Source: Nonomuraea dietziae
GTDB lineage: Bacteria > Actinomycetota > Actinomycetes > Streptosporangiales > Streptosporangiaceae
Reading direction: 5' to 3'
DNA length: 64,000 nt
NCBI RefSeq assembly: GCF_014195505.1
Contig: NZ_JACIBV010000001.1
Span: 6,138,001-6,202,000 of the forward strand
Shown piece after piece: positions 8,476-22,170 of the stretch. The notes beneath the pieces were generated by a model. The model ran no database searches. It was not told the origin of the DNA and saw only the letters and a list, made by a program, of their open reading frames with translations. The first letter of the stretch is position 1; every line of letters begins with the position of its first letter. A program made the translations under genes and the position numbers.

Positions 8476-10953
8476 ATGATCGCACGGTCCAGTCGGAAAG
8501 AGGCAGAATCGCTGTCGGTGGCAGACATTACGGAAAGCGAGAAAACGACCGACCCCTCGGAGGGGGGTCCGGCCGTGTCTGAGGCGCGCGACGAAACAGT
8601 CGTCTTCGTCGTCGAACCGCTCCTCCCGCAGCGGCTGCGGCGGCCGTCCGACGCCCTGCGCTTCCTCGCCACGCTCCTGGTGCTGAGCGCGGTCATCCTG
8701 CTCATGCTGGTGGCCCAGCAGACCCTCATCGGGCTCGAACAGGACGTCACCGAGGGCACCGACCGCGCCCCCGCCCTGCTGGCGGGCATCGCGACCTTCC
8801 TCAGTGGCGCCGCCGTGCTCGTCGTGCCCACCGCCTTCGCGGTCGAGCGGGTCTTCCACCGCGACGGGCTGCGCGTGGCCGAGGGGTTGATAGCCGCCAT
8901 CCTCGGCATGGCGGGCTCCTACCTGATCGGCCAGTGGCTGGTCACGGCGGGCCCCGACGACCTGGCCACGCTGCTCACCGGCGCCCGCGACCTCGAACCG
9001 CTCAACGCGCTGCTCAGCTCGGTCATCGCCTACGCCACCGCCGTCCGCATCTCGCGCAGGCCCACCTGGCGCGCGCTGATGTGGACGGTCACCGCCCTGT
9101 CGATCTTCTCGCTGTTCACCGGCAAGCAGATCACGCTGCCGAGCGCCATCGTCACCCTCCTGTTCGGCATGGCCGTCGGCTACGGCACCCTGTACGGCGT
9201 CGGCAGCCCGAACACGCGCCCACCCGGCAACGCCGTCATCGCGGCGCTGCGCAAGCTGTCCTTCTCGCCGATCTCCGCCAGGCGCATCGACGACGACCAC
9301 CAGGGCAGCCGCCGCTACGCCATCGGCCTGTCCGACGGCTCCAGCCTCGACGTCACCGTGCTCGACCGCGACAGGCAGGTGGCGGGACTGCCGTACCGGC
9401 TGTGGCGCAGGATCAGACTCCACTCCGAGACCAGACGGCGGGCCATCCGCTCGCTGCGCGCGGAGCTGGAGCGTGAGGCGCTCATGGCCTACGCCACCCA
9501 GGCGGCGGGCGCCAACACCCCGCGCCTGCTCGGCACCAGCGAGATCGGCACCGAGGCCGCGCTCCTGGCCTACGAGCACCTCGAGACGCGCGCCCTCGAC
9601 CAGCTCGACGACAGCGAGATCACCGACGACCTGCTCGCCCAGATCTGGGAGCAGGTGCTGCTGCTGCAGATGCAGCGCCTGGCCCACAGGCGGCTGACCG
9701 GCGACAGCATCCACCTCGACCGCGAAGGGCGCGTCGTCCTCACCGACCCGCGCAGCGGCGAGGTGGCGGCCGGCGACCTGCTGCTGCGCATCGACATCGC
9801 CCAGCTGCTCACCTACCTCGCGCTGCGGGTCGGCGCCGAGCGCTCGGTCAGGGCGGCGGCGGGCGTGCTCGGCCCCGACGCCCTCGGCGGCGCGCTGCCC
9901 CTGCTCCAGCGCATCGCGCTGACCAGGGAGACCAGGGCGGCGCTGTCGAAGAACAAGGAGCTGCTCCCGGGCGTCCGCGAGCAGATCGAGGCGCTGACCC
10001 CGCAGGCCGAGGTCGAGGAGGTACGGCTCGAGCGGTTCAAGCCGCGCACCCTCGTCACCATCATCGCCAGCACGCTGGCCGCCTACTTCCTGCTCTCCCA
10101 GCTCAGCAGGGTCAACCTGCTCCAGGTCATCACCACGGCCGAATGGGGCTGGGGCGTGCTCGCGCTGGCCGCGTCGGGCGTGAGCTTCGTCGCCGCCGCG
10201 CTCATGATCAGAGGGTTCGTGCCGGAGCCGCTGCCGCTCGGCCGTACGGTGCTCGTGCAGTTCGCCTCGTCGTTCGTGAAGCTGGTGACCCCTCCCGCGG
10301 TGGGCGGCGTCGCCATCAACACCCGCTACCTGCAAAAGCGCGGCGTGCCACCCGCGCTGGCCGTCGCCAGCATCGGCGCCTCCCAGGTCATCGGACTGGC
10401 CAGCCACATCCTGCTGCTGCTGCTGTTCGCCTACATCACGGGCTCGAACACGACCACGTCGTTCGCCCCCTCCCGAGGGCTGCTCGTCGCGGTGCTCGCC
10501 GTGGCGGTGCTCATCGTGATCCTGCTCGGCGTGCCGCCGGTGCGCCGCATGGTCACCAGACGGCTGAAGTCGCTCTTCTCCAACGTCGTGCCGCGCCTGC
10601 TCGACGTCCTCCAGTCGCCGCGCAAGATCGCCGAAGGCTTCGGCGGGATTCTCTGCCTCTCGCTGACCTTCGTGGTCTGCCTCTACGCGTGCGTGCGCGC
10701 CTTCGGCGGCGACACGAGCTTCACCACGGTGGCGGTCGTCTACCTGACGGCCAACGCGATCGGCTCGGCCGCGCCCACACCTGGCGGTCTGGGCGCGGTC
10801 GAGGCGTCACTGGCCCTCGGCCTCACGGTGGCGGGGGTGCCCGCGGAGTTCGCGACCTCCTCGGTGCTCCTCTACCGGCTGCTCACCTTCTGGCTGCCGG
10901 TGCTGCCTGGCTGGGCCTCCTTCACCTACCTCCAGCGGCACGAAGCCCTGTGA
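8476..10953 (+). CDS. Flippase-like (UPF0104/LPG synthase TM) membrane protein with kinase-like middle region
   Basis: About 825 residues in three parts. The amino third has about six membrane helices. The middle (residues about 270-480) is soluble and resembles an ABC1/aminoglycoside-kinase-type fold: RRAIRSLRAELEREALMAYA, then HRRLTGDSIHLDREGRVVL and a DIAQLL motif where such kinases carry catalytic and metal-binding residues. The carboxyl third is a lysylphosphatidylglycerol synthase-type transmembrane region (TPPAVGGVAINTRYL; GSAAPTPGGLGAVEASL). Such proteins are proposed lipid or polyprenyl-linked sugar flippases, here with a possible lipid or sugar kinase or pseudokinase. ATG 8476 is chosen over an in-frame TTG at 8467. 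It is divergent from the M28 genes and convergent with the aldo/keto reductase 14 bases away. Confidence 0.8.
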   Translation: MIARSSRKEAESLSVADITESEKTTDPSEGGPAVSEARDETVVFVVEPLLPQRLRRPSDALRFLATLLVLSAVILLMLVAQQTLIGLEQDVTEGTDRAPALLAGIATFLSGAAVLVVPTAFAVERVFHRDGLRVAEGLIAAILGMAGSYLIGQWLVTAGPDDLATLLTGARDLEPLNALLSSVIAYATAVRISRRPTWRALMWTVTALSIFSLFTGKQITLPSAIVTLLFGMAVGYGTLYGVGSPNTRPPGNAVIAALRKLSFSPISARRIDDDHQGSRRYAIGLSDGSSLDVTVLDRDRQVAGLPYRLWRRIRLHSETRRRAIRSLRAELEREALMAYATQAAGANTPRLLGTSEIGTEAALLAYEHLETRALDQLDDSEITDDLLAQIWEQVLLLQMQRLAHRRLTGDSIHLDREGRVVLTDPRSGEVAAGDLLLRIDIAQLLTYLALRVGAERSVRAAAGVLGPDALGGALPLLQRIALTRETRAALSKNKELLPGVREQIEALTPQAEVEEVRLERFKPRTLVTIIASTLAAYFLLSQLSRVNLLQVITTAEWGWGVLALAASGVSFVAAALMIRGFVPEPLPLGRTVLVQFASSFVKLVTPPAVGGVAINTRYLQKRGVPPALAVASIGASQVIGLASHILLLLLFAYITGSNTTTSFAPSRGLLVAVLAVAVLIVILLGVPPVRRMVTRRLKSLFSNVVPRLLDVLQSPRKIAEGFGGILCLSLTFVVCLYACVRAFGGDTSFTTVAVVYLTANAIGSAAPTPGGLGAVEASLALGLTVAGVPAEFATSSVLLYRLLTFWLPVLPGWASFTYLQRHEAL

Positions 10954-10967
10954 GGAAGGCGCAGCGC

Positions 10968-11963
10968 TCACGCGGGCGACGAAGCCGGCCTCGTGAGCTT
11001 GTCGATCCGCTCGAGTTCGTCCTCGGTGAAGGCGGGTCCTTCCACCGCGGCCAGGTTGACCTCCAGCTGCTCGACGCTGCTCGCGCCGATCAGCACGCTG
11101 GTCACCCTCGGATCCTTCAGCACCCACGACAGCGCCATCTGAGCCAGCTTCTGCCCGCGTGACGACGCGATCTCGTCGAGGTCGCGGGCCAGCTCCGTGT
11201 CGATCCTCTCGGCCGGCAGGAACCTGCTCGTCGCCGCCCGCGAGTCGGCGGGCACGCCGCCGAGGTAGCGATCGGTCAGCAGCCCCTGGGCGAGGGGGGA
11301 GTAGACGATGCAGCCGATGCCCTCCTCCTCCAGCGTGTCCAGCAGCCCGTCCTCGACCCACCTGTTGATCATCGAGTAGGACGGCTGGTGGATGAGGAGC
11401 GGCGTGCCGAGCTCGCGCATGATCCTGGCCGCCTGCGTGGTCTGCTCGGCCGAGTAGTTCGAGACGCCCGCGTACAGCGCCTTGCCCGAGCGCACCGCCC
11501 GGTCCAGCGCGCCCATCGTCTCCTCCAGCGGCGTCTCAGGATCGGGACGGTGGCTGTAGAAGACGTCGACGTAGTCGAGGCCCATGCGCTGGAGCGACTG
11601 GTCGAGGCTGGCCAGCACGTACTTCCTCGAGCCCCACTCCCCGTACGGCCCCGGCCACATGTCGTACCCGGCCTTGGTGGAGATGATCAGCTCGTCGCGG
11701 TAGGGCAGGAAGTCCTGCGCGAAGACGGCGCCGAAGTTCCGCTCCGCCGAGCCGTACGGCACGCCGTAGTTGTTGGCCAGGTCGAAGTGCGTGACGCCGC
11801 GGTCGAAGGCGGCGCGCAGGATCTTCCTCGAGTTCTCGATCGGCCGGTCGTCGCCGAAGTTGTGCCACAGGCCGAGGGAGACCTGCGGGAGCTTGAGCCC
11901 GCTCCTCCCACTGCGCACGTACGGCATCTTCTCGTAGCGGTCCTGCGCCGCGATGTAGCTCAC
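10968..11963 (-). CDS. Aldo/keto reductase, YghZ/Kv-beta type (AKR14-like)
   Basis: A 331-residue NADPH-dependent aldo/keto reductase, close in sequence to E. coli YghZ (L-glyceraldehyde 3-phosphate reductase): SLGLWHNFGDD, THFDLANNYGVPYGSAE, STKAGYDMWPGPYG, VDVFYSHRPD, LIHQPSYSMINRW and VTSVLIGASSVEQLE. The catalytic tetrad Asp, Tyr, Lys, His is in place. YghZ-type enzymes reduce methylglyoxal and L-glyceraldehyde 3-phosphate, suggesting aldehyde detoxification. The GTG start at 11963 overlaps the stop of the oligopeptidase gene (GTGA) and has a strong GGGGGAC ribosome site, so translation is coupled to that gene. Confidence 0.93.
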   Translation of the reverse strand: MSYIAAQDRYEKMPYVRSGRSGLKLPQVSLGLWHNFGDDRPIENSRKILRAAFDRGVTHFDLANNYGVPYGSAERNFGAVFAQDFLPYRDELIISTKAGYDMWPGPYGEWGSRKYVLASLDQSLQRMGLDYVDVFYSHRPDPETPLEETMGALDRAVRSGKALYAGVSNYSAEQTTQAARIMRELGTPLLIHQPSYSMINRWVEDGLLDTLEEEGIGCIVYSPLAQGLLTDRYLGGVPADSRAATSRFLPAERIDTELARDLDEIASSRGQKLAQMALSWVLKDPRVTSVLIGASSVEQLEVNLAAVEGPAFTEDELERIDKLTRPASSPA

Positions 11964-14023
11964 TTCGTCCCCCTTTCGATGATCCAGGACAGCGCGAACG
12001 CCTCTTCCTTCCACGCGTCGTAACGGCCGCTGCGCCCGCCGTGCCCCGCGCCCATCTCCGTCTTGAGCAGGAAGGGGCCGCCCTGGGCGGTGGCCCGAAG
12101 CCGCGCCACCCACTTGGCAGGCTCGTGGTAGAGCACCCTCGTGTCGTTCAGGCTGGTGATCGCCAGGATCGGCGGGTACGTCTTGGCCTCGACGTTCTCG
12201 TAGGGGGAGTACCCCTTCATGTAGGCGTAGACGTCCGCGTTGTGCAGCGGGTCGCCCCACTCGTCCCACTCGATCACGGTCAGCGGGAGCGTCGGATCGA
12301 GGATGGTGTTGAGCGCGTCGACGAACGGCACCTCGGCCACCACACCCGCGAACTCCTCGGGTGCGAGGTTGGCGACCGCGCCCATCAGCAGGCCGCCCGC
12401 CGATCCGCCCCTCGCGATGATCCTGTCGCTCCAGCCGGTCGCCTTGAGGTGCCTGGCGGCGGCGACGAAGTCGGTGAAGGTGTTCTTCTTCCTGGTGAGC
12501 TTGCCCTCCTCGTACCACCTGCGGCCCATCTCGCCGCCGCCCCTCACGTGCGCGACGGCGAAGGCGAAGCCGCGGTCGAGCAGGCTGAGCCTGGCCACGG
12601 AGAAGCTCGGGTCGATGGAGGTCTCGTAGCTGCCGTAGCCGTACAGGAGGGTGGGGGCAGGCCTGCCCGCGTCCTTCCTCTTCACGATCGAGATCGGCAC
12701 CTTGGTGCCGTCCTCGGCCGTCGCCCACTCGCGGAACTGCTCGTACTCGCCGGGGTCGTAGCCACCGAGCACGGGGCGCTGCTTCAGCAGGATCAGCCGC
12801 CTGGTCTCGAGGTCGTAGTCGTAGACGCTGGGCGGGGTGACCATGCTGGTGTAGCCCAGCCGCAGGCGCTCGGTCGTGAACTCGGGGTTGCCCGCGGGGC
12901 CGACGTCGTAGAGCGGCTCGGGGAACTCGATCTCGTACGCGTCGCGGTCCTGCAGCGGGTAGGGGAGGATGCGGATCCCGGTCAGGCCGTCGCGGCGGAA
13001 GTGGACGACCGCGTGGGAGGCGAACGCGTCGACCTCCAGCAGCCGGGTGTCCTCCCGGTGGGCGATGAGCGGTGTCCAGACACCGGGGTCGTCGAGAGGC
13101 GCGGTGGCGAGCTCGAAGTTCTCCGCGTTCTCGTTGTGCAGGACGAAGAAGTGGTCGCCCGCGTGCTCGATGCCGTACTCCACACCGGTGACGCGCGGGC
13201 GCACGACCTTGAACTCGCCCGTCGGGTCGTCGGCGTCGAGGATGCGGACCTCGCTGGTGATCTTGCTGCCCGCGCCGAGGACGAGGTACTTCTCGCTGCG
13301 GGTCAGGCCGATGCCGACCCAGAACCGCTCGTCGCTCTCCTCGTAGACGAGCACGTCGTTGTCGGCGCTGTCGCCGAGGGTGTGCCGGTAGACCTGGTAG
13401 GGACGCCAGGCGTCGTCGATCCTGGTGTAGAAGAACGTGGTGCCGTCGGCCGACCAGGTGCCGCCGTAGAAGACGCCGCTGATCTCGTCGGCGAGCTTCT
13501 CTCCCGTCTGCAGGTCCTTGAAGGACAGCGTGAAGCGCTCGTCGCCCTTGTAGTCGGTGGAGTAGGCCAGGAGCTTGCCGTCGGGCGTGACGGCGCTGGT
13601 GCCGATCGAGAAGAAGTCGCTGTCGCCGGCCAGCTCGTTGCCGTCCAGGAGCACCTGCTCGCCAGGGAGCGTGCCGTCGGTGGTGACCACCGGCGGCGTG
13701 TCCCCCTCGGCGGGGACCCGGCAGGAGATGCCGTACTGCTTGCCCTCCTGGGTGCGCGAGAAGTACCACCAGGCGCCCTTGCGGCTGGGGACGGACAGGT
13801 CGGTCTCCTGCGTACGGCCCTTGATCTCCTGGAAGACCTGCTCCTGGAGCTCCTCCAGGTGTCCGGTCTCCTGTTTGAGGAAGTCGTTCTCCTGTTGGAG
13901 ATAGGCGATCGTGTCAGGGTCTTCCTTGTTGGTGAGCCACGCGTATTCGTCGATCACGGTGTCGCCGTGATGGGTGCGCTCGCTCGGTACCTTCTTCGCC
14001 AGAGGCGGGATGTGGCTGCTCAC
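11960..14023 (-). CDS. ptrB: Oligopeptidase B (S9A prolyl oligopeptidase family)
   Basis: A 687-residue cytosolic serine peptidase matching oligopeptidase B in length and order: an N-terminal seven-blade propeller (residues about 70-400, for example RVPAEGDTPPVV) and a C-terminal alpha/beta hydrolase. Nucleophile S541 lies in ARGGSAGGLL, the catalytic His is H661 in GAGHGGRSG, and VHVRGGGEMGRRWYEEGK-type sequence (here AVAHVRGGGEMGRRWYEEGK) precedes the active site. It cleaves peptides of under about 30 residues after Arg or Lys. It begins 64 bases from a region that leads into the rRNA operon and is translationally coupled to the aldo/keto reductase downstream. No signal peptide is present. 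Confidence 0.93.
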   Translation of the reverse strand: MSSHIPPLAKKVPSERTHHGDTVIDEYAWLTNKEDPDTIAYLQQENDFLKQETGHLEELQEQVFQEIKGRTQETDLSVPSRKGAWWYFSRTQEGKQYGISCRVPAEGDTPPVVTTDGTLPGEQVLLDGNELAGDSDFFSIGTSAVTPDGKLLAYSTDYKGDERFTLSFKDLQTGEKLADEISGVFYGGTWSADGTTFFYTRIDDAWRPYQVYRHTLGDSADNDVLVYEESDERFWVGIGLTRSEKYLVLGAGSKITSEVRILDADDPTGEFKVVRPRVTGVEYGIEHAGDHFFVLHNENAENFELATAPLDDPGVWTPLIAHREDTRLLEVDAFASHAVVHFRRDGLTGIRILPYPLQDRDAYEIEFPEPLYDVGPAGNPEFTTERLRLGYTSMVTPPSVYDYDLETRRLILLKQRPVLGGYDPGEYEQFREWATAEDGTKVPISIVKRKDAGRPAPTLLYGYGSYETSIDPSFSVARLSLLDRGFAFAVAHVRGGGEMGRRWYEEGKLTRKKNTFTDFVAAARHLKATGWSDRIIARGGSAGGLLMGAVANLAPEEFAGVVAEVPFVDALNTILDPTLPLTVIEWDEWGDPLHNADVYAYMKGYSPYENVEAKTYPPILAITSLNDTRVLYHEPAKWVARLRATAQGGPFLLKTEMGAGHGGRSGRYDAWKEEAFALSWIIERGTK

Positions 14024-14247
14024 CTGGCCGAGTCTACGTTTAGCGTCCCGAGCGCTCGGGAGCGCTGCTAATCTTTAGAAGCCGACGCGGTGCGGCGCAA
14101 CCATCTGGTGGCGGAACCGCAGGACGTCGGCACTCCCTTCTGGGGCAGCGGTTCTGAAGATCGGTTCGCGGATCGATTGAAGAGCTGGTAAGTTAGAGGG
14201 GTTGCCCCGGAAGCGGGGTGGTCGAAATTCTAGCGAGTCTGACCGGT

Positions 14248-14277
14248 TTGACATCAAATCGGACGAACTGCTAAGAT
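14248..14277 (+). promoter_or_regulatory. rRNA operon promoter (-35 TTGACA, -10 TAAGAT)
   Basis: TTGACA at 14248-14253 and TAAGAT at 14272-14277 with an 18-nt spacer, about 170 bases upstream of 16S. This is the best sigma-70-type promoter in the window. Upstream (14160-14240) lies an AT-richer stretch and a GCCCC/GGGGC hairpin that could include further rrn promoters. Downstream, TTCTTGAGAACTCAACAG (14330-14347) is the leader element seen before many actinobacterial 16S genes, thought to act in processing or antitermination. Confidence 0.75.
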
Positions 14278-14444
14278 GGAGACATAACGAAGCGAGTGCC
14301 ACCGGGCAGGTGACGGTGAATGCGTCCGTTTCTTGAGAACTCAACAGTGTGTTAAAAGCCAGTGCATGATGCACAACCCCGTCCATTGGACGGATTCCTT
14401 TGGTTGGAACATTCATGTTTCAGCCGGGAGAAATTCTCGAACAT

Positions 14445-19436
<4,992 letters not shown>

Positions 19437-19523
19437 AAGCACGCTTTTCATTAAGCACTGTTGCTCGCGTCCACTAGGCAATTCTGAAACAACAAGCACG
19501 TCTGTGTTTGACAGTTTCATAGG

Positions 19524-19642
19524 GTTGCGGCGGTTATAGCGCAGAGGAAACACCCGGTTACATTCCGAACCCGGAAGTTAAGCTCTGCAGCGCCGATGGT
19601 ACTGCACTCGGGAGGGTGTGGGAGAGTAGGTCGCCGCCGCGC
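19524..19642 (+). rRNA. rrf: 5S ribosomal RNA
   Basis: About 119 bases, with CCGAACCCGGAAGTTAAGC (loop B-C) and GGTACTGCACTCGGGAGGGT. The 5' and 3' ends pair (TTGCGGCGG with CCGCCGCGCAA). It sits about 90 bases after 23S in the same operon. Confidence 0.96.
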
Positions 19643-19654
19643 AATCTTTGTATG

Positions 19655-19684
19655 AAAGGGTCTCGCCTTATGGCGGGACCCTTT
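19655..19684 (+). terminator. rRNA operon intrinsic terminator
   Basis: A 13-bp stem (GAAAGGGTCTCGCC pairing with GGCGGGACCCTTTC, one G-T pair) with a short loop, 12 bases after 5S, ending in CTTTCT. Confidence 0.9.
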
Positions 19685-19940
19685 CTGCATTTCCGGGGTC
19701 ATCTATCACCGGACAGCCTCCCCTGACTGGCCCCGGGATCGGCTTCGTCCCCTGCTGCATCCCGTCCAACCCCTCGCCTGACGTTCACCGGATGCCCTGA
19801 ATACGTCTCGGCCGACCTCGGCACCGCCTCTCCAGGACGACCTGGCGGCCGTTGTCGCTGAGTCAGTTCCGAAGGGCAAGGTGTCGGTGCCCCTCATAGC
19901 CATGACAGCGCCCGGCCCGTCCTCGGGCCGTGGCGCCCCA

Positions 19941-20052
19941 CACCCGACGCCCCACACCCGACGCCCCACACCCGACGCCCCACACCCGACGCCCCACACC
20001 CGACGCCCCACACCCGACGCCCCACACCCGACGCCCCACACCCGACGCCCCA
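19941..20052. repeat. Perfect 14-bp tandem repeat, 8 copies
   Basis: The unit CACCCGACGCCCCA is repeated eight times without any mismatch (19941-20052), with partial units at each end. Because 14 is not a multiple of 3, every reading frame stays open through it as the same 14-residue cycle, so apparent proteins here are artefacts. It lies in the gene-poor stretch 19685-20664 downstream of the rRNA operon, where I see no convincing intact gene. Confidence 0.95.
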
Positions 20053-20227
20053 CACAGGGTGATCGGCGGCCGGGGATCGACGCGGTAACGGAAGACAGGC
20101 CGGATTATGGGGACTCGCGTCCGCAGCCACGCCCTCTATGAGGCGCTGCTCGACGCAGGGGGCGCACTCCGTCGACTTCACGCCCTGATACCACGGGACC
20201 ATTACGCCAACGCTTTTCACCGCTCGG

Positions 20228-20530
20228 CTACACCACATGCTCGATGGCGGGGATGGACGGCAAGCGAGCGGCGAACTGGGCGACGCGCTCTGTCGCATCG
20301 TCGCGCCGAGGGCAGGTGACGTCGATGTCGAGGTCGTGGGTGACCTAAAGGCCGAGCGCCACGCTGGCGATCGGTTCGGATGGGGCTCCGACGGTTGAGA
20401 GTCGCCTGGCTGACTAGTTCGGAGGAGAGGGCAGGTGACGTCGGTCGCGGGTGACGTCAGGCCGCCGCGCTGGCGATCGGTTTGGGCGGGCATCCGATGA
20501 TTGAGCGTCTGGTGACCGATTAGTTCGGGG
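20228..20530 (-). pseudogene. Possible decayed gene remnant with internal imperfect duplication
   Basis: On the minus strand, 20344-20228 reads VTHDLDIDVTCPRRDDATER and then VAQFAARLPSIPAIEHVV before a stop, with amino-acid composition like a real protein and unlike the surrounding frames. An in-frame TAG at 20345-20347 separates it from upstream STVGAPSEPIASVALGL. Blocks 20311-20424 and 20430-20530 are imperfect tandem copies (119-base offset at the start, 106 at the end, so copy 2 has lost about 13 bases). I do not recognise the family. A remnant of a small gene is plausible, but chance coding potential is not excluded. Confidence 0.35.
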
Positions 20531-20664
20531 AACCGATGGTGACGAGCAGTTGCTCCAGTTGGAGAGCGCCGCTGACTGTGTGGTCTTCGATCTGTCACTA
20601 GTCCTGCTGGTGGAGAAGGGACATGATCTCAAGATTGTCAGAGGGCTCGGTTAGGTTGCCTGGC

Positions 20665-21357
20665 ATGGATTCTCAAGATCTTCTCTCCCACCTGCATCGT
20701 GAGCTGATGGCGTTTCGAGCGTGTCTGGACGTCGATCTCGAGGCGCCGATCGAGCACTGCGGTGACTGGACGCTCCGCGATCTCGCCGAGCATCTGGGTG
20801 GGTCCAATCTGTGGGCGGCTGTGGCGGTCAGGGAGGGGCGGGGTGATTATGTGGCTCCGGCTGCTCCGAGAGATCGCGACGGGTTGCTTCGGTGGTTCGA
20901 CCATGCGTCGGTGACCTTGCTTGAGGCACTGGACGGTGATCCGTCGGCTGAGGCGTGGACGTTCCATCCGCCCGGCACGGTGGGGTTCTGGCGGCGGCGC
21001 CGGTGTCTCGAGGCGCTTGTGCACCGGTGGGATGCCGAACACGCTCTGGGTACGGCCGGCATCCTCGATCCGGAATTGGCGAGCGAGGGGGTGGCTGAGG
21101 TGTTCGACACGATCGCACCACGACAGGTCGTCCGGGGACGGACGCGTCCGCCTGAGAACGCGGTGCGGCTCGACGCGACCGACACAGGGCCGTCGTGGAC
21201 GTACGGGCCGGGGGCTCCCGTTGCCAAGGTGTCCGGTAAGGCGGCCCACCTCTTGCTGATGTTGTGGGGCCGGCTGCCGATGACCGATGAGCTGTTGGTG
21301 TGGGAAGGCGACAGGGACGCGGGTCTCGAGGTGCTGACCGGTCCGCTGACGGGCTAG
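20665..21357 (+). CDS. Maleylpyruvate isomerase/DinB-like mycothiol-dependent family protein
   Basis: A 230-residue protein of the MDMPI/DinB-like family: N-terminal four-helix bundle (LLSHLHRELMAFRACLDVDL; DWTLRDLAEHLGGSNLWAA) with histidine H35-type ligand in AEHLGG and a second in ALVHRWDAEHALG (about residue 131), typical of the metal site, then a C-terminal MDMPI domain (TRPPENAVRLDATD; AVAKVSGKAAHLLLMLWGR-like sequence). Some members are mycothiol-dependent isomerases or thiol transferases; the substrate is unknown for most. ATG at 20665 fits the family better than an upstream GTG/ATG. Its last nine codons are copied downstream (see the repeat at 21331). Confidence 0.85.
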   Translation: MDSQDLLSHLHRELMAFRACLDVDLEAPIEHCGDWTLRDLAEHLGGSNLWAAVAVREGRGDYVAPAAPRDRDGLLRWFDHASVTLLEALDGDPSAEAWTFHPPGTVGFWRRRRCLEALVHRWDAEHALGTAGILDPELASEGVAEVFDTIAPRQVVRGRTRPPENAVRLDATDTGPSWTYGPGAPVAKVSGKAAHLLLMLWGRLPMTDELLVWEGDRDAGLEVLTGPLTG

Positions 21358-21860
21358 TGATCGACGCTGGCATCGAGGGGCGACCGGCGAGGTGGGCCTG
21401 GGCCCTGGGGGTACGGCTGGTGCGCTGATGGGCGAGAGATCGCCCCCGCGTGGGAGGGCGATCGGGAGAGGTCTTGGGTGCCGGCCGGTCCGCTGACGGG
21501 GTTGGTGATTGCTTCCCGTGTGAGAGAGGCGACCGGCGCGCTGGGTCTGGGTCCCACGGTACGGCGGCCGGTGCGCTGATGGGCTGGAGGCCGCCGCCGA
21601 GTGGGAGGTCTTGGGTGCCAGCCGGTCCGCTGACGGGTTGGTAATTGCTGCCCGAGTGAGAGAGGCGACCGGTCAGGTGGGCCCGGTTCCCTCGGTACGG
21701 CGGCCGGTGCGCTGATGGGCTGGAGATCGCCCCCAAGTGGGCGGTGCGCCGGTGAGGCGGGTCTCGGGGTAGGGCAGGTGCGCTGATGGGCTGGAGGTCG
21801 TCGCCGAGTGGGAGGGCGATCGGGAGGAGGGCTTGGGTGTTGGCTGGTTTGCTGGCGAGA
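21331..21860 (+). repeat. Tandem array of units starting in the 3' end of the preceding gene
   Basis: The final codons of the DinB-like gene (GTGCTGACCGGTCCGCTGAC at 21331) recur at 21478 (GTGCCGGCCGGTCCGCTGAC), 21615 (GTGCCAGCCGGTCCGCTGAC) and, decayed, at 21837. Each is followed by the same sort of roughly 140-base tail containing GAGAGGCGACCGG, GGTGCGCTGATGGGC and CGAGTGGGAGG. Spacings are 147, 137 and 222 bases (the last includes an extra half unit). Copies have diverged by point changes and small indels. No gene is supported here. The stretch 21860-22170 between this array and the next has no recognisable gene. Confidence 0.85.
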
Positions 21861-22170
21861 TCTGAACAAAGCCGCGGGAGAGAGCGTCTCATAAAGAGTG
21901 ATCGCACTGGATGGAGGTTTTCTACGCGAATCGTCGTTCGCGAGGAATGTGAGGTGTCTTTGCGGGCAGTGACCGACGGCGCGGGACGGAGATCCTTCCG
22001 CGTGAGCGGTCACCACCGCGCGGAGGGCGAGCGCTCTCGGGGCGGGTCGCTGAAGGTGTGGGTCGGAGGAGGCTCTCGTGAGGGAGCGTCGGAGGTGCGA
22101 GTGAAGTGGTCTTGTGGGAGCGATCGCCGAGACGCGGAGGGGCACTTTCCGCGCCTCCGCCCACGGCCCG

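Noticed and set aside
10968-13769. Single 933-codon frame running from opposite-frame oligopeptidase sequence into the aldo/keto reductase
   Set aside because: The upstream 600 codons are an out-of-frame shadow of oligopeptidase B; the reductase has its own GTG and ribosome site at 11963.
19881-20141. Apparent repetitive proteins across the 14-bp satellite on both strands
   Set aside because: A 14-bp period yields an identical 14-residue cycle in every frame; no conserved sequence flanks it.
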